In this document: in pieces, positions 50,872 to 63,879 of the stretch
How the letters are laid out: each line of letters starts with the position of its first letter
Position numbering within the stretch: position 1 is the stretch's first letter
Assembly (NCBI GenBank): GCA_036250195.1
Contig: JAVHZZ010000003.1
Location: 346,917,875 to 346,981,874 of the forward strand
Source of the DNA: Mixophyes australis
Taxonomy: Eukaryota; Chordata; Amphibia; Anura; Limnodynastidae
DNA length: 64,000 bases
Reading direction: 5' to 3'
Notes under the pieces: model-generated
What the model was told of the DNA's origin: nothing
The model's database searches: none
The model's input: only the letters and a program-made list of their open reading frames with translations
Program-made: the position numbers and the translations under genes

Positions 50872-52156
50872 GACTATATTTTATATTAGTGATAATTTAT
50901 TATAAAAATTATAATTTTCCCTTTGAGGAAAGCTGAACGATTCTCCTCCCCTGGACAGGAGAATTACATGATGTTTTGGCTTCTTATCAAACCCCAGGTG
51001 TCCTAAATATTTAAAGGCTTCATGTTTCAAAAGTAATCCTACTGTTTACGTGTCCCGTACATCATTATTTTGTTATTCTCAGCACCTTTCTTGTTTAAGC
51101 AGGATCATGTTAGCTTGTGTGTTTAATTATTATTTTTAGTTATTGGTATTCTGCTGTTAATATTTGGAAACTGGAGTCGGAGAATTACACAACCTTAAAG
51201 ATTCGTACAACTGAGAAAAACAAGCAGGCATGCACAGTGCAATCCTTGCCAGATGCTTTTGGGTAAGGTTCCTAATTTTACACCATTTAAACTACAGAAC
51301 AATTGTCTCATTGTATCTGCCGCAGCTAAACCAATTTTGATGCACTACAAAGTTATTAATTAGTTTTTCCCCTTAAGTGACTTAAATAACATTAAAGAAA
51401 CATTATACGATGGCACTACTGGGGGCATTTAAGAAATCCGAGGGGTTGCTCATAAGAACAGATTAGATTCTGCTCATCATTTTTGTTATGCAGTTTAAAT
51501 TAAAAGCAGAACACCCAAGTTCTCCTTTCATAAATGTCCCCCAAATTGATTTTAAAGGTGAAATAAACCTGAAAAGTGCTGACATACTTTAGAGGACAGT
51601 GAAATACATTGTTTTGTATTTCCTTACATGACAGAACAGAACCTAGCTAAAACAGAAAATTTATCACAAGTTGTTCACTACATGCTGCCGAGTGCTGGAA
51701 CAAGGTCTGTCCTAAATTCTTTGTCATTTACACATACCTCCAGAGCCCACTTCAGGACAGGACTGGGGGAAGTTTCCCCTTGTTGGGTATAAGTTATGCC
51801 ATCTTTAATGGAAAGAGCAGATTTGAGAGTAAAGGGAAAAATATAATTTTTCTAAGAGAATATAAAATAATTCTATAACGTTTATATATAAGCGCTGTAC
51901 AATCAGAACGTGTATTCGTTCATATTAGTTGGTTCAGAAGTGGAGCGTATAATGCAGTTTTCCACACATACCAGGGCCAATATAGTCAGAAGCCAATTAA
52001 CTTACTACAAGTGTATTTTGGATGGTGGTAGGATAGTCACTGCAAATGTAGTGTTTGTGCATGAAAACTTTCAAAAATACGTCATGTTTAACTTTGTACA
52101 ATGCAGAGGTCGCGCTAACTTCTTGTCAATTAAAAATTCAGTGAAACACGTTATTT
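50872..52156. other. no gene recognised; degenerate foldback at 51421-51545
   Basis: 51421-51545 opens gggggcatttaagaaa and closes ttcataaatgtccccc, a decayed MITE. The rest is ordinary. Confidence 0.45.
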
Positions 52157-52276
52157 GGCCACACACACACACACACACTCTCACTCTTCTTAAAAGGAAA
52201 AGTGGAGGTATTGCGCATAGCCAGGGGTATAGTAACCAAGGGGCACAGGAACCGGGGGGGGGGGGGGGGGGGGGGG
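52157..52276. repeat. (CA)n and G23 homopolymer
   Basis: (CA)n at 52160-52177 and 23 consecutive G at 52254-52276, near caggggtatagtaacc, a possible MITE end. Confidence 0.75.
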
Positions 52277-53171
52277 CAGAGGGGGCAGTTGCCCATGATT
52301 TCTGTTGGGTGGACAAAGACTGTGTTCCCCCCCATTGAACTTCTATACAAAAGCTTTAATGCTACTTTCTGAAGTCATGGTATCTGTTCTAAACTTGTGA
52401 AACTTTTTAAATACTAGATTGTCTTAGTATAACTACCAAATGTCCTTTAATTCAGATTGCCTTCTTATTTAATACAGATTGATTGATTTTAAGTGTTCGG
52501 TTCATAAACATTTAATACATAACCTGTATTGATGATGAACAACTATTCACTTTACGGTTACCCTGAATTTCGTGTGGTGCGTCCAGTAACAAACATGAGA
52601 TATGGCCATTTAAATTTATAGCACATACCATAACCAGTGAGGCAGTGACTATAGATTTATAAATACTCCCAATCAAATCACACTAGGCTGTCAACAAAAT
52701 CTGAATGAAAACTAGGTCAAGGACTATGAAAAATTTTACTTTTTAAGACAAAGAATTGAATTTATCTTTATAACAGCTATTGTACTAATTGGTAATTAAT
52801 ATTAATAATAATATTTATTTAATAATGTATAAATAATTTTTTTCGCCAACCCCTCTCTTTAAATATCTTACAAATATCTAGAAAATCAAAATGTTATTTA
52901 TGCATGTGGACATGATGCAGGGAATGTGTGCATGCAAGGTGGCATCATCTGGCTCCTCCATCAGAAAATGCAAACCTTTGCATCCCCTGTTGCTTACCGT
53001 ATAAATGGGCACATATGCACAAATCCCTTCATATAACACACAAACAATAGGTTGCATTTTTGCACATTTATAAATAACCTTTCATATGCTTTGGACAAAG
53101 AAAATAGTACGATTGTCTTGAACTTAAAGAAGAACATTAAAAAGCCTAATTTCTGCACTATACCCTGCTTC
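52277..53171. other. no gene recognised
   Basis: AT-rich intronic sequence. Confidence 0.5.
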
Positions 53172-53354
53172 CTTCAGCTAGTAGATCCAAGAAAATTCCA
53201 TTCCCTTGATCCTTCAGGATAAACTCCCTACCAGCTCCTGGCATCCCCTGGTGTTCCAGGGCTGACAGCATAGACTTTGAAAGTAAACTCTTGCAGGCTG
53301 TAGGTGAAGCCTGTCCAATCAGCTGCATCAGCAACTTGCAGCAGCAGAGGCTCA
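53172..53354 (-). repeat. about 180-bp dispersed repeat, minus copy
   Basis: Inverted relative of 53774-53946. Translated in its own sense it reads LLMQLIGQASPTACKSLLSK and then ALEHQGMPG, as does the other copy. Family unknown. Confidence 0.7.
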
Positions 53355-53773
53355 GCATGCTAGTTGGATTGGTTGGCATGCTAATCAAGTATGCCGTCAC
53401 CTCTTTAAAGCTTAGTTTTGGGGAAGCCAGGATTAGAAATAACATGTTCCAGAAGTAATTTTGGAACTAAGGAGCACAAAATTGAACTTTAAGCAAATTA
53501 TGTCCATTCGAATGTAGACTAACCTTTTCTTTTTCTCTCCAACTTATTTAGAGAAATCTAACTCTTTAGCAAAGTTTCTAATAATAAATTAATGAATTAA
53601 GACAAGACAGAGGTCCCCGACCTTAACATCCCTTCCTATCTAAGAAACATTAAAACCTCAATTTTAGTTTTCGTTTGCAACCGCACATATTGGAAGTATT
53701 TAAGGATATATCTTACAAGATAGAATCAGCGCTACAATACAAATTATGTAATATAGACTCTCTCAGAGCAGAC

Positions 53774-53946
53774 CTAAGCCTCTGCTACAGCAAGTTGCTA
53801 ATGCAGCTGATTGGACAGGCTTCACCTACAGCCTGCAAGAGTTTACTTTCAAAGTCCATACTGTCAGCCCTGGAACACCAGGGGATGCCAGGAGTTTTTC
53901 CTGACGGGTCCCGGGAATGGAATTTTCTTGGATCTACTAGCTGACG
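53774..53946 (+). repeat. about 175-bp dispersed repeat inserted in the L1 fossil
   Basis: Shares about 170 bp with 53172-53354 in opposite orientation, from agcctctgct to ggatctactagctga. It interrupts the L1 reading frame. Confidence 0.75.
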
Positions 53947-54154
53947 GGAGCAATTTACATATCACATATCACAGCCAATAACATTAAATTTCTGCCAAGA
54001 CTACTCTATGTATTTCAAGCACTCCAAGTGAAGTTCCTAGCCACGATGTTTAAAAACATGCAACAAATGACATCTAAATTTGTCTGGATAGGATGACGAC
54101 ACAGGGTCTGACTTTTAGTCCTGCGATAATTTCCACCTTAGGGTGGATTAGGTG

Positions 54155-54539
54155 CAGGGCCGGTGCTAGGGTCCACGGCGCCCTAGGCATTTTTAAAAAA
54201 GCGGCGTCCCCCCCCCCCCCCCCCCCGCAAAAATCGCCGCCGCCCTCCTCCCTCCTCTCCTTACCTTGTCTCACCACCGCGGCCTCTCTGCTCCGTCTCC
54301 TCCCTTCCACTTACTGACACTAGTAAGTGGAGGGGAGGAGACGGAGCAGAGAGGCGGCGGTGGTGACAAAATAACCTCTTCCCCCCCTCCCCGTCCATCT
54401 GAATGCTGTGCGGCGGCCGTGACAGGTATGGTCAGCGGTCGCCGCACAGTTTTAAAGTATTTCAGAATTCTGTGGCGCCCTCCAGAGCCCGGCACCCTAG
54501 GCAAGTGCCTAACCTTGCCTAATGGGAGCGCCGGGCCTG
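54155..54539. mobile_element. 385-bp hAT MITE with perfect 8-bp target duplication
   Basis: Ends CAGGGCCGGTGCTAGGG and CGCCGGGCCTG. ATTAGGTG is duplicated exactly at 54147-54154 and 54540-54547. The interior holds a GC-rich palindrome (agtaagtggaggggaggaga and its inverse) and a C-run at 54210-54226. Confidence 0.92.
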
Positions 54540-54625
54540 ATTAGGTGTCCCAAACTTTAGAACTTTAGTGCTAAGGACGACTTCTTCAGAGGTAAAATTG
54601 GATACGAAATCATCCTTGTTACGAT

Positions 54626-54635
54626 GAAACGCGTT
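54626..54635 (+). other. GAAACGCGTT motif, ribozyme-like remnant
   Basis: Same GAA plus palindromic ACGCGT as at 34697. The context is too decayed to fold with confidence. Confidence 0.25.
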
Positions 54636-54639
54636 AGAA

Positions 54640-55611
54640 AAATATCTAGATTGTTGTATGGATCTCTAAACAAAACTAGGAACGAATAATATGCTTTAAG
54701 CCATCATTGCCGATTTTTTCGTAATGGATCAAGTCTGCAATCTGCACTGGTCTTTTCAACAGAACACCAATCTCGGGAGTCAAGTACACCAACTATAAAC
54801 AGCTGCTTAGGAGCGCCCCCTGAGAAACAACGACAGCTAAGTGCATCGGTTTATATTTTCCTTTGCTAAAGATGTGTTAGCATTATAATGCAGCGGATAA
54901 AAGATCAAACGGTGTGCAGTACGATTGAATATTTATTGCAGCTTGTGATGACCAGACTGAATATACATCTATGAGAACCTGTACTTTTCACCATAACGTT
55001 ATAGTGTGTTGGCTATAACTATATAGATCAGGTGATGCTTTGCTAAATGTCTTTCTGAGATTCCATACAATATCATAATTTTGCCCTTATGTGAACTAAC
55101 AGATTAGGAGGACAGTACTTATATAACTACATGTCTTCTGTTTTATATAGAAGAATTTTTTTTTAGCTTTTAATATCAGTGCACAGATTAGGACTGTACT
55201 AGATAAGCTCTGGTTTATTACGTAATATCGTATGCTTTGTTTCTATTTATATGTATTGTTTTTAAAAAAAAAAAAAAACTTTTCTCCATTTTAAAATGAG
55301 ATTTTCCCATGAATTCATGGAGATGGGGATTAGGGTGAGGATCTCAGCATGGTAGTATTTTCTTCCTTTTTTGATTTAATATACAATACACACAGACTAT
55401 ATCTACGGCAGCAGAGGATACTCACTCCCAGTCCAATAGGCCCATCTGCACGGCATCTGTTCAGCGCCCAGAGATTTCATAGTGGTTTAATATATAGGTT
55501 ATTTATAAATAACTGGCAAAATTATGTAAAAACTCTGCTATTGTGTACATGTTGCTCAAAGGGAAATATATTTATAAGAGTTTGTGGCTTAGGGAGTGGG
55601 ACAACCACTAG
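54640..55611. other. no gene recognised
   Basis: An A-run at 55264-55279. No exon or repeat identified. Confidence 0.5.
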
Positions 55612-56371
55612 AATAGAGTTACCCTAGAGGTACCCTAGAGTTACCCTAGAGGTACCCTAGAGTTACCCTAGAGGTACCCTAGAGGTACCATAGAGGTACC
55701 CTAGAGGTACCCTAGAGTTACCATAGAGGTACCATAGGGGTAACATAGGGGTACCATAGGGGTACCATACAGTTATCATAGAGTTACCATAGAGGTACCA
55801 TAGAGGTACCATAGAGTTACCATAGCGTTACCATAGAGTTACCATAGAGTTACCATAGAGGTACCATACAGTTATCATAGAGTTACCCTAGAGGTACCCT
55901 AGAGGTACCATAGGGGTACCATAGGGGTACCATAGGGGTACCATAGAGGTACCATACAGTTATCATAGAGTTACCATAGAGGTACCGTAGAGTTACCATA
56001 GAGGTACCGTAGAGTTACCATAGAGGTACCATACAGTTATCATAGAGTTACCATAGAGGTACCATAGAGTTACCATAGAGTTACCATAGAGGTACCATAG
56101 AGGTACCATAGAGGTACCATACAGTTACCATAGAGGTACCATAGAGGTACCATAGAGTTACCATAGAGGTATCATAGAGGTATCATAGAGGTACCATACA
56201 GTTATCATAGAGTTATCATAGAGGTACCATAGAGGTACCATAGAGGTACCATACAGTTATCATAGAGGTACCATAGAGGTACCATAGAGTTACCATAGAG
56301 GTACCATAGAGTTATCATAGAGTTACCATAGAGGTACCATAGAGGTACCATAGAGGTACCATAGAGGTACC
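55612..56371. repeat. 11-bp minisatellite, about 69 copies
   Basis: Unit ggtaccataga with variants gttaccataga, ggtaccctaga and gttatcataga, over 760 bp. Left-end copies use the 'ccctaga' form, the rest 'ccataga'. It creates dozens of GGTACC sites. It lies about 670 bp downstream (transcript sense) of the 57038 exon. Confidence 0.95.
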
Positions 56372-57241
<870 letters not shown>

Positions 57242-57464
57242 TTAAATAACAATTAAACTTAAAATGAGGCTTTGGGAGGAAGGACAGTGAATGGAAGTCT
57301 AATGCTTCACGTACACATCATTATACAACGTGTAGCCAGCTAAAAGATTGTTGTAAACTCCAAAGTCTAGTCCAATTGTAAAGGATGCTATAACTATTGG
57401 TACATTTGTGAGCTTATCAGCCAACAAACGAAGGTGAAAGAGACGTACTATGCAAGCTCTATGC

Positions 57465-57750
57465 ACGGTGGCACATTGGTTAGCAGCCATGAGTTCGATT
57501 CCAACTAGGGTCCTATCTGTGTGAAGTTTCTATGTTCTCCCTGTGTTTGTGTGGGTGTTCTCTGGGTGCCCACTTTCCTCCAACAGTTCAAAAACTTATT
57601 GGTAGGTTAACTGGATTCGACACTATAGGCCCTAGAGTCTGTGTGGTAGAGAATTTAGACTGGAAGTTCCAACAAGGCAGAGACTGATGTGAATGATGAC
57701 ATATCATCTGTACACCTCTGTGTAATATGATTGGAGTTCTATAAATAAAC
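57465..57750 (+). mobile_element. V-SINE copy, strongly diverged
   Basis: tRNA-like B box agttcgattcc at 57492-57502, then body blocks gttctccctgtgtttgtg and agactgatgtgaatga, ending ctataaataaac. Older than its neighbour. Confidence 0.75.
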
Positions 57751-57855
57751 TAAAAAAAGGACATTTAGCCTACACCTCAAATAACTAAATCTCTCCTTCT
57801 CTTTGTGTGTGGCCACATTGTCTGCCTATACTGCCCATCTGTCTGAATAACCAGA

Positions 57856-58212
57856 TGGTAGCACAGTGGCTTAGTGGTTAGCACTTCTGCCTTACAGCAC
57901 TGGGGTCATGAGTTTGATTCCCGACCATGGCCTTATCTGTGTGGAGTTTGTTCTCCCTGTGTTTGCGTGGGTTTCCTCAGGGTGCTCCAGTTTCCTCCCA
58001 CACTCCAAAAACATACTAGTAGGTTACTTGGCTGCTATCTAAATTGACCCTAGTCTCTCTGTCTGTCTGTCTGTCTGTCTGTCTGTGTGTGTCTGCCTGT
58101 GTGTATGTTAGGGAATTTAGACTGTAAGCTCCATTGGGGCAGGGACTGATGTGAATGAGTTCCCTGTACAGCGCTGCGGAATTAGTGGCGCTATATAAAT
58201 AACTGATGATGA
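57856..58212 (+). mobile_element. full-length V-SINE with pol III promoter
   Basis: A box TGGCTTAGTGG at 57867-57877 and B box AGTTTGATTCC at 57911-57921, 44 bp apart as in tRNAs. Then the V-SINE core (tgtgtggagtttg, gtttgcgtgggtttcctc), (CTGT)n at 58058-58086, ggggcagggactgatgtg, and the tail gcgctatataaataa plus gatgatgat. It is the only copy in the window with an intact head. Confidence 0.88.
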
Positions 58213-58404
58213 TGGTAGAGTGTGATTTACTGTCCTGCAGTTGGATGGGTGTAAATTCAAACCACCAGCAATGATTAAATGTGAAAAAAACCCTCCCTAC
58301 CCTTTGCAAACTGGCTGTGCTACAATGTATCAGCCCCGATGAACAAGCGTGGGATGCTCGGTCTGATGGTAAGTGGCATTGAGCCTCTCCCTGGTACCAT
58401 TCTA

Positions 58405-58512
58405 GTTCCCATTTATTTAGTACATTCTACAAAATGACAGATAGAATCTTATTGGTTGCTATAGACAACATCTTCACTTTTTCAAACCCGCAGTTTAGCA
58501 AATATAGCTCCT
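58405..58512. repeat. right half of the 14776-type hairpin MITE
   Basis: tttatttagtacattctaca through tcaaacccgcagtttagc; the left arm is missing. Confidence 0.7.
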
Positions 58513-59444
58513 AGTTTTTACATTCCAGATCTAGCCATACTGTATATTTGTCTGTATTTGCTGGTAAAAGGGAATTATTAAATAAGTATAAAATAATATT
58601 ACTTACAGTCAGATGTCAGACATACTGAAAATATCATATTTTTGTTTACTTATAAAATCAGAAGGACAATTAATATGCAAAATTATTTTTGATAAAACTG
58701 CCATGAAGATACAATCAATGCCCTCATCACAAATAAATTTCTCAGGAGAAACGGAAAAATCTACAAATGTATTTGAATGAATTTCTTATGCTGCAAAACT
58801 TACATCTGTTTAATTGGTCACAGCCAGAAATGTATTTTTAGCCCTGATAATACTGAGAGAGTATTCCTGGCGCTCTATGCCTTCGCTTGGGAATTAAAGA
58901 AAGGAAAAAGTCTCATTCAAATGAATCAATGAAAGATCTGCAAACATAAAATCTCATCCAGCAGACATCCCGTTACTAAAGTGTGACTACTGGAGTCCAC
59001 GATTCCCCTCTGTCACGTATATAGACAGTGACGCCAGCAGGTTTCACATGAAAGACAAACATAACGGAGCAAGTCACCTGATTGTACTGTGGTTTATTAC
59101 CTATTACTGGCACTGATATTAAGCGGTGATGCCCAGCAATGATATCAATTCTGGAAAACATCACAAACAAAGCAGAAATAATGTTTCCATTAAATTACTG
59201 GTCGGAAGCTTTTTACAGGTGAACTTTTTTATTAATCCATAATGGACTATATTGTAGCAAGAGTAGTCAGCGACTATGCTGGAGATGCGGAGGACCAAGG
59301 CGCTGCTTGTATGGGGAGAGAGATAGCTCAGTGGTTTTTGCACTACTACTATGCTGGAAGATGAGGTTTTACTCTTTTTAACATTTTTTTTAATAGTTAT
59401 TTACAACATTTTTTAAATACCAATCGATTATCTGGACTCTAGGG

Positions 59445-59592
59445 CAGGGGTAGGCAACCTGCGGCTCTCCAGGTGTTGTGAAACTACAAATCCCAGCATG
59501 CCTTGCCACCAATCTGCTGGTTATCTACTGGCAAAGCATGCTGGGACTAGTAGTTTCACAATACCTGGAGAGGCGCAGGTTGCCTACCCCTG
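59445..59592. mobile_element. second 148-bp hAT MITE copy
   Basis: Same ends and exact same length as 7927-8074. Flanks CTCTAGGG (59437-59444) and TTCTAGGG (59593-59600) give an 8-bp duplication with one change. Confidence 0.9.
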
Positions 59593-59861
59593 TTCTAGGG
59601 GAACGCTCCAATCTAAACCTGATCCCATGCAGTGGAGAACCCGAACAGGGTGGAAACAGCGTGTCGCTGGGTCCGCCAGCTAAATTTAGGTACGGGGATG
59701 GAAATTTCGCCTCCTGGGTCCCCACTCTGTTTTCAGCAGAATGGGGGGCATCTTATGAGGATGTGTCGGTCTGGTACATGTTAAGTAAAGTTCTGACTGG
59801 TTCGGCGTATGCCCAGAAGGAGAGGAGGGCTCACCTGGACTCCATAGCTGCCTATGGGTAA
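59593..59861 (+). other. open frame of unknown origin
   Basis: After the MITE, a frame of about 85 codons continues to a stop. It encodes YGDGNFASWVPTLFSAEW and WYMLSKVLTGSAYAQKER. A donor-like gtaaga follows AAYG at 59857. The composition is protein-like and may be a retroelement Gag scrap, but I do not recognise it. Confidence 0.3.
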
Positions 59862-60285
59862 GATGTGATGTGCCCATACCCCTGTGATAACTTCATTTTT
59901 GGGCTGTTCTTCACATTACAGACAGCACGAGAATACGTTCTAGTGCTTAGGCCAGCTCAGTATGTAGATACTTTATAAACTCATGTGATATTACATGACA
60001 CCTGTATAATGGCTCAATTAAACCCAATAGCTCTTGCAATTTCTCCTACTTGTTTTGTACCACTGCCAAAAGTTAGACTTCTTTTGGACAATCCTCCCAA
60101 ATCGTGGAAGCCCCTGTTACCTGCGGATGCCCTCTCTCACAGCGCTGGGAGACTGAATGCAGCTCTATTGAACGGGTATTGGTGACTTGTTATATTAGTT
60201 ATATGCTGCAGCAAAATAAGCTGCTGTGAGCACATATGGCTCCTGGTTTGAGGTATATGGGTATATTAAGGATACATTTATATTA

Positions 60286-60573
<288 letters not shown>

Positions 60574-60737
60574 TTAGAAATTTATAATATTACTTCACAA
60601 CAGTTCCGTACTGGCCCCACAGCACAATCATAGAATGTACATGTGTATACTGCATAAGGAAACAAACACAAGTGAAAGAGAACATTTTTTATTTTAGCTA
60701 CAGTGGATACCTTAAAGTCATGTAAAAGAGGTTTTGG

Positions 60738-60868
60738 AGAATTGGAGGTGTTGCCCATAGCAACCAATCAATTCCAGCTATCATTTATCCAGTACAATCC
60801 ATAAAATGAAGCTAGAATCTTATTGGTTGCTATGGGCAACACCTCCACTTTTCTCTCTTAGAAGCTTT
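60738..60868. mobile_element. hairpin MITE, CCAATCA family
   Basis: ggaggtgttgcccatagcaa at the left and its inverse at the right, with attccagctatcatttatcc between. Lies 185 bp upstream (transcript sense) of the PRKCE exon at 60415. Confidence 0.75.
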
Positions 60869-61129
60869 AGTAAACATACTCCCAAGTTATACCAAGTAAT
60901 GCAAAAGAAGTCATAACAATAATAAGAAATCTTGCAAATTGGAGGATATGAATATTTTATAAAAATATAGGTGCTTAACTTCGGAACGTCACTAAAACAC
61001 AAAATTAGAAACGTATTAAAACAATCTACTTTTTTTTATCTCAACTGTATATTCTTTACTACTTTTAATTGAATCCCTCTCTATAACTGGAAGAAAGAAC
61101 ACCTTGTGCCTGATATATTTGTTGAGTAA

Positions 61130-61402
61130 TATATTGCATATTTGCCTAATCTCCTGGAATTTCCGGGAGGCTCTCGAATTTCGGGGAGTCCTCCTGGACG
61201 AGTAGGAAACCGCTCGGACATTTGTGGAGGCGGAGCTTAATTATGCGATTGTGTCGTTAAGCCCAGCCCCCGCTATTCAATTACATGACTTTGTTTGCTT
61301 TGAAATAGTAGGGGTGGGGCCTTGGTGTCACCACGCCCCCTACGCTTGTCACATGACCTGTCCTCCCAGGGGACAGATTTTACAAGTTGGCAAGTGTGAC
61401 TA
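61130..61402. mobile_element. 'TGCCAAC'-type MITE
   Basis: Left arm gcatatttgcctaatctcc, right arm the inverse of cacttgccaacttg, with tttccgggaggctctcgaat between. Confidence 0.55.
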
Positions 61403-63700
61403 GTTGCGCTGTAATCTAACAAAAGCCTCTTGTAGTGCAGACAAAACTCCTTTAGCATGTGATAAAAAATTACCCACATTACAATCCTTCTCTGGAACAC
61501 GAAGCTCCATTTTGCCTGTTTAGTGGATTGTTCCCAAATCCACGCAGTATATACAGACTGAGGAGTTATAAAGGATTATTTTATTAGCTATGGCTAACAG
61601 TGATGTATGTGTACTGTATATTCACAAGCGCAGCAAAAATATGTTCATCCCACAATCACAAATGACACATTGTATTTGCTATTTGCTTTTGTATAAATCA
61701 CATTTATTGTGATTATGTGTGTATTTATTACTAATACACAAGTGAGAGGAATTTATGTAAAATATATCCTTATGTTTGGTGTGTACCGATGTCATCACTT
61801 ATACTTGGAGTGAGGATGTCACTCCCGTACAATATAACACATATGTAGAGATAAGTGACATCAATTTTGTCATCGCGCTTTCAGAGTGTTCCACAATAGA
61901 AGGTATAAAGGTCATTGCACAAGAGGGTCACCTCAGACACACAACCTCCTTTGTATCACATTAAAACTTTTGTATAGATAATAATGTTTCCAATTACGGT
62001 AACATGAAAAGGGATATTGGAACATAAAAAGTATATAAGAAATCCCCTAGAAGTACCTGTTATATTGGTCACGGAACCTCTCCGTACAGTCTAATATTCC
62101 TATATTTTACAGTCAGTAGTACTTTATTTACCATTAGATAATCATGTGTGAGCCTATTCCTTAAATGAAGGGAAAATATATTACACAATCACATGCATAC
62201 AGCCAGGCTCTGAACGCTACATCACCAGGCCTCATAGTAAAAGGTGGGTATAAGTCAGAGAGCAGCAGCCACGGGACCCCGCTCATCTCCGGGCCCCCTA
62301 GTCGCTGTACCCCACAATGCAGTAGTTCTTCTACTGCATTCAGCTCAACTCCAATGTTAGTACCCAAAACTCAGCTACAATAGGAAAGTACAGTGACCGT
62401 GCTAAAAAATGTATTCAACTTTTACGCTAAAGAAATAAAAAAAAATACAATGAAAAAAAACAGTGGACAGTGGATTTTTCCCTCAGATATAAACCTTGCT
62501 CATAAAAAATACTTGTATTGTCTCTTTTTTCAATTTCGGTTGCATGAAAACATATACGGCTCCCCCTACATCATGTGTAATGTCCACAACCTGTTTGCAG
62601 ATGGAATAATATTTCCCTGGGGCCCAATTTATGGGAGAACTTATGTCTCAAGCGGCACTTTCAGAGTCACAGCAAGTACCTGGAAAATAATAATAATACC
62701 AATAGGGAGTGATTCTAGGTGAGGAAGAAGGATCATATATGGGCAACAAAAGAAGGGCAGATATCCAGGATTGCCCATTTAGATCCTTTTCTAATATAAA
62801 TGAGGCCACAAAGCTTCAATTTGCACATTTGTGCTGCTCCAGCTGCTGAAAATACGTATACCTAATAACATCCATTGCCCTCCCCGATCTGTCTATTGAC
62901 CAGAGGAATTCTATGTGACGTGTGCCCGTGAAGATGCCACCTTGGCATGCAGCAGCAGACGCACAGCCCGTATATATGCGTGATGATTACACATACAAGC
63001 ACATGAACCTATGTGTCGTACATTTATACCTGTCTTAGGTTACAGTCTAACATAAATCTTGACGACCTAAAACATTCATGAGATTTTTTTGTGGGGATGA
63101 TGGGAGCACTTTAAGAAAAGCTATTTCTGGTTAATAAATTTGCTCCTTTGTACGCTTCAGGGCCCTGTTCTCTTGGCAATTCAGAAACTGGCAAACGTTT
63201 TGGGCCTTTGTGTGCCCAGTAAATGCAGAAATGATGAGACGGAACACATTGGCATTTTTGTCTGATCCAGCTCAAAGCAGTGTCTTTAGCAGAGCACAGT
63301 ATTACACTATATGTGACTGCTGAGGCGCTCATTGACGGAACACCTGCTGTCTTAATTCGCTTCCTATGAAGAAATTAGCTGATGTGCTCAATTCCACATA
63401 AACGTGCGCGTGATATTTTAAAGTTATGCACATTACTTGGAAAATAAAAAATATTTATTTCCATATTTAAAATTTATTAAATAATAATAATACTAATAAT
63501 AATAATTATTATAATAATAATAAACATAGCTATTGCCAATTATTGTGGTGCCTTGCAATAGACTAAATGTTAGCCATTGTTTTTTTAATCATAAATTAGG
63601 TTTATTTTACATTATGAAGTACAATTCAGTGGAAAATATAGGGTTTATTATCATTGTTATTTTTATTAGGAATAAGTGCAGGTAATTTTCAGACAGATCT
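61403..63700. other. upstream PRKCE intron: no gene recognised
   Basis: AT-rich; a (TAA)n tract at 63480-63525. No exon recognised. Confidence 0.5.
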
Positions 63701-63879
63701 GGGGGCAAATGTATCAAGCTGAGAGTTTTCTGGCTGGCTTGAAAAACCAATCAGATTCTAGCCATCATTTATTTAATACATTCTGCAAAATGATAGATAG
63801 AATCTGATTGGTTGCTATAGGCAACATCTCCACTTTTCAAACCCGCCGGAAAACTCTCAGCTTGATACATTTACCCCCT
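63701..63879. mobile_element. hairpin MITE with GGGGGCAAATGTATCAAGC ends
   Basis: Inverted ends ggcaaatgtatcaagctgag and its inverse, with the same caatcagattctag stem as 14776 but different outer arms. Confidence 0.8.

Larger units (their letters stand above)
53660..54610 (+). pseudogene. L1/Tx1-type LINE ORF2 fossil split by two insertions
   Basis: The plus strand reads HILEVFKDISYKIESALQYK (53685-53745), then after an inserted repeat NNIKFLPRLLYVFQALQVKF (about 53979-54038), KNMQQMTSKFVWIG, and GGLG|VPNFR split by the hAT MITE. This order matches the C-terminal third of L1 ORF2 after the RT domain. A stop follows FVWIG. Only a fossil remains. Confidence 0.75.

Noticed and set aside
54071..54544. 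Overlapping GC-rich frames on both strands
   Set aside because: They lie within the palindromic hAT MITE at 54155-54539.
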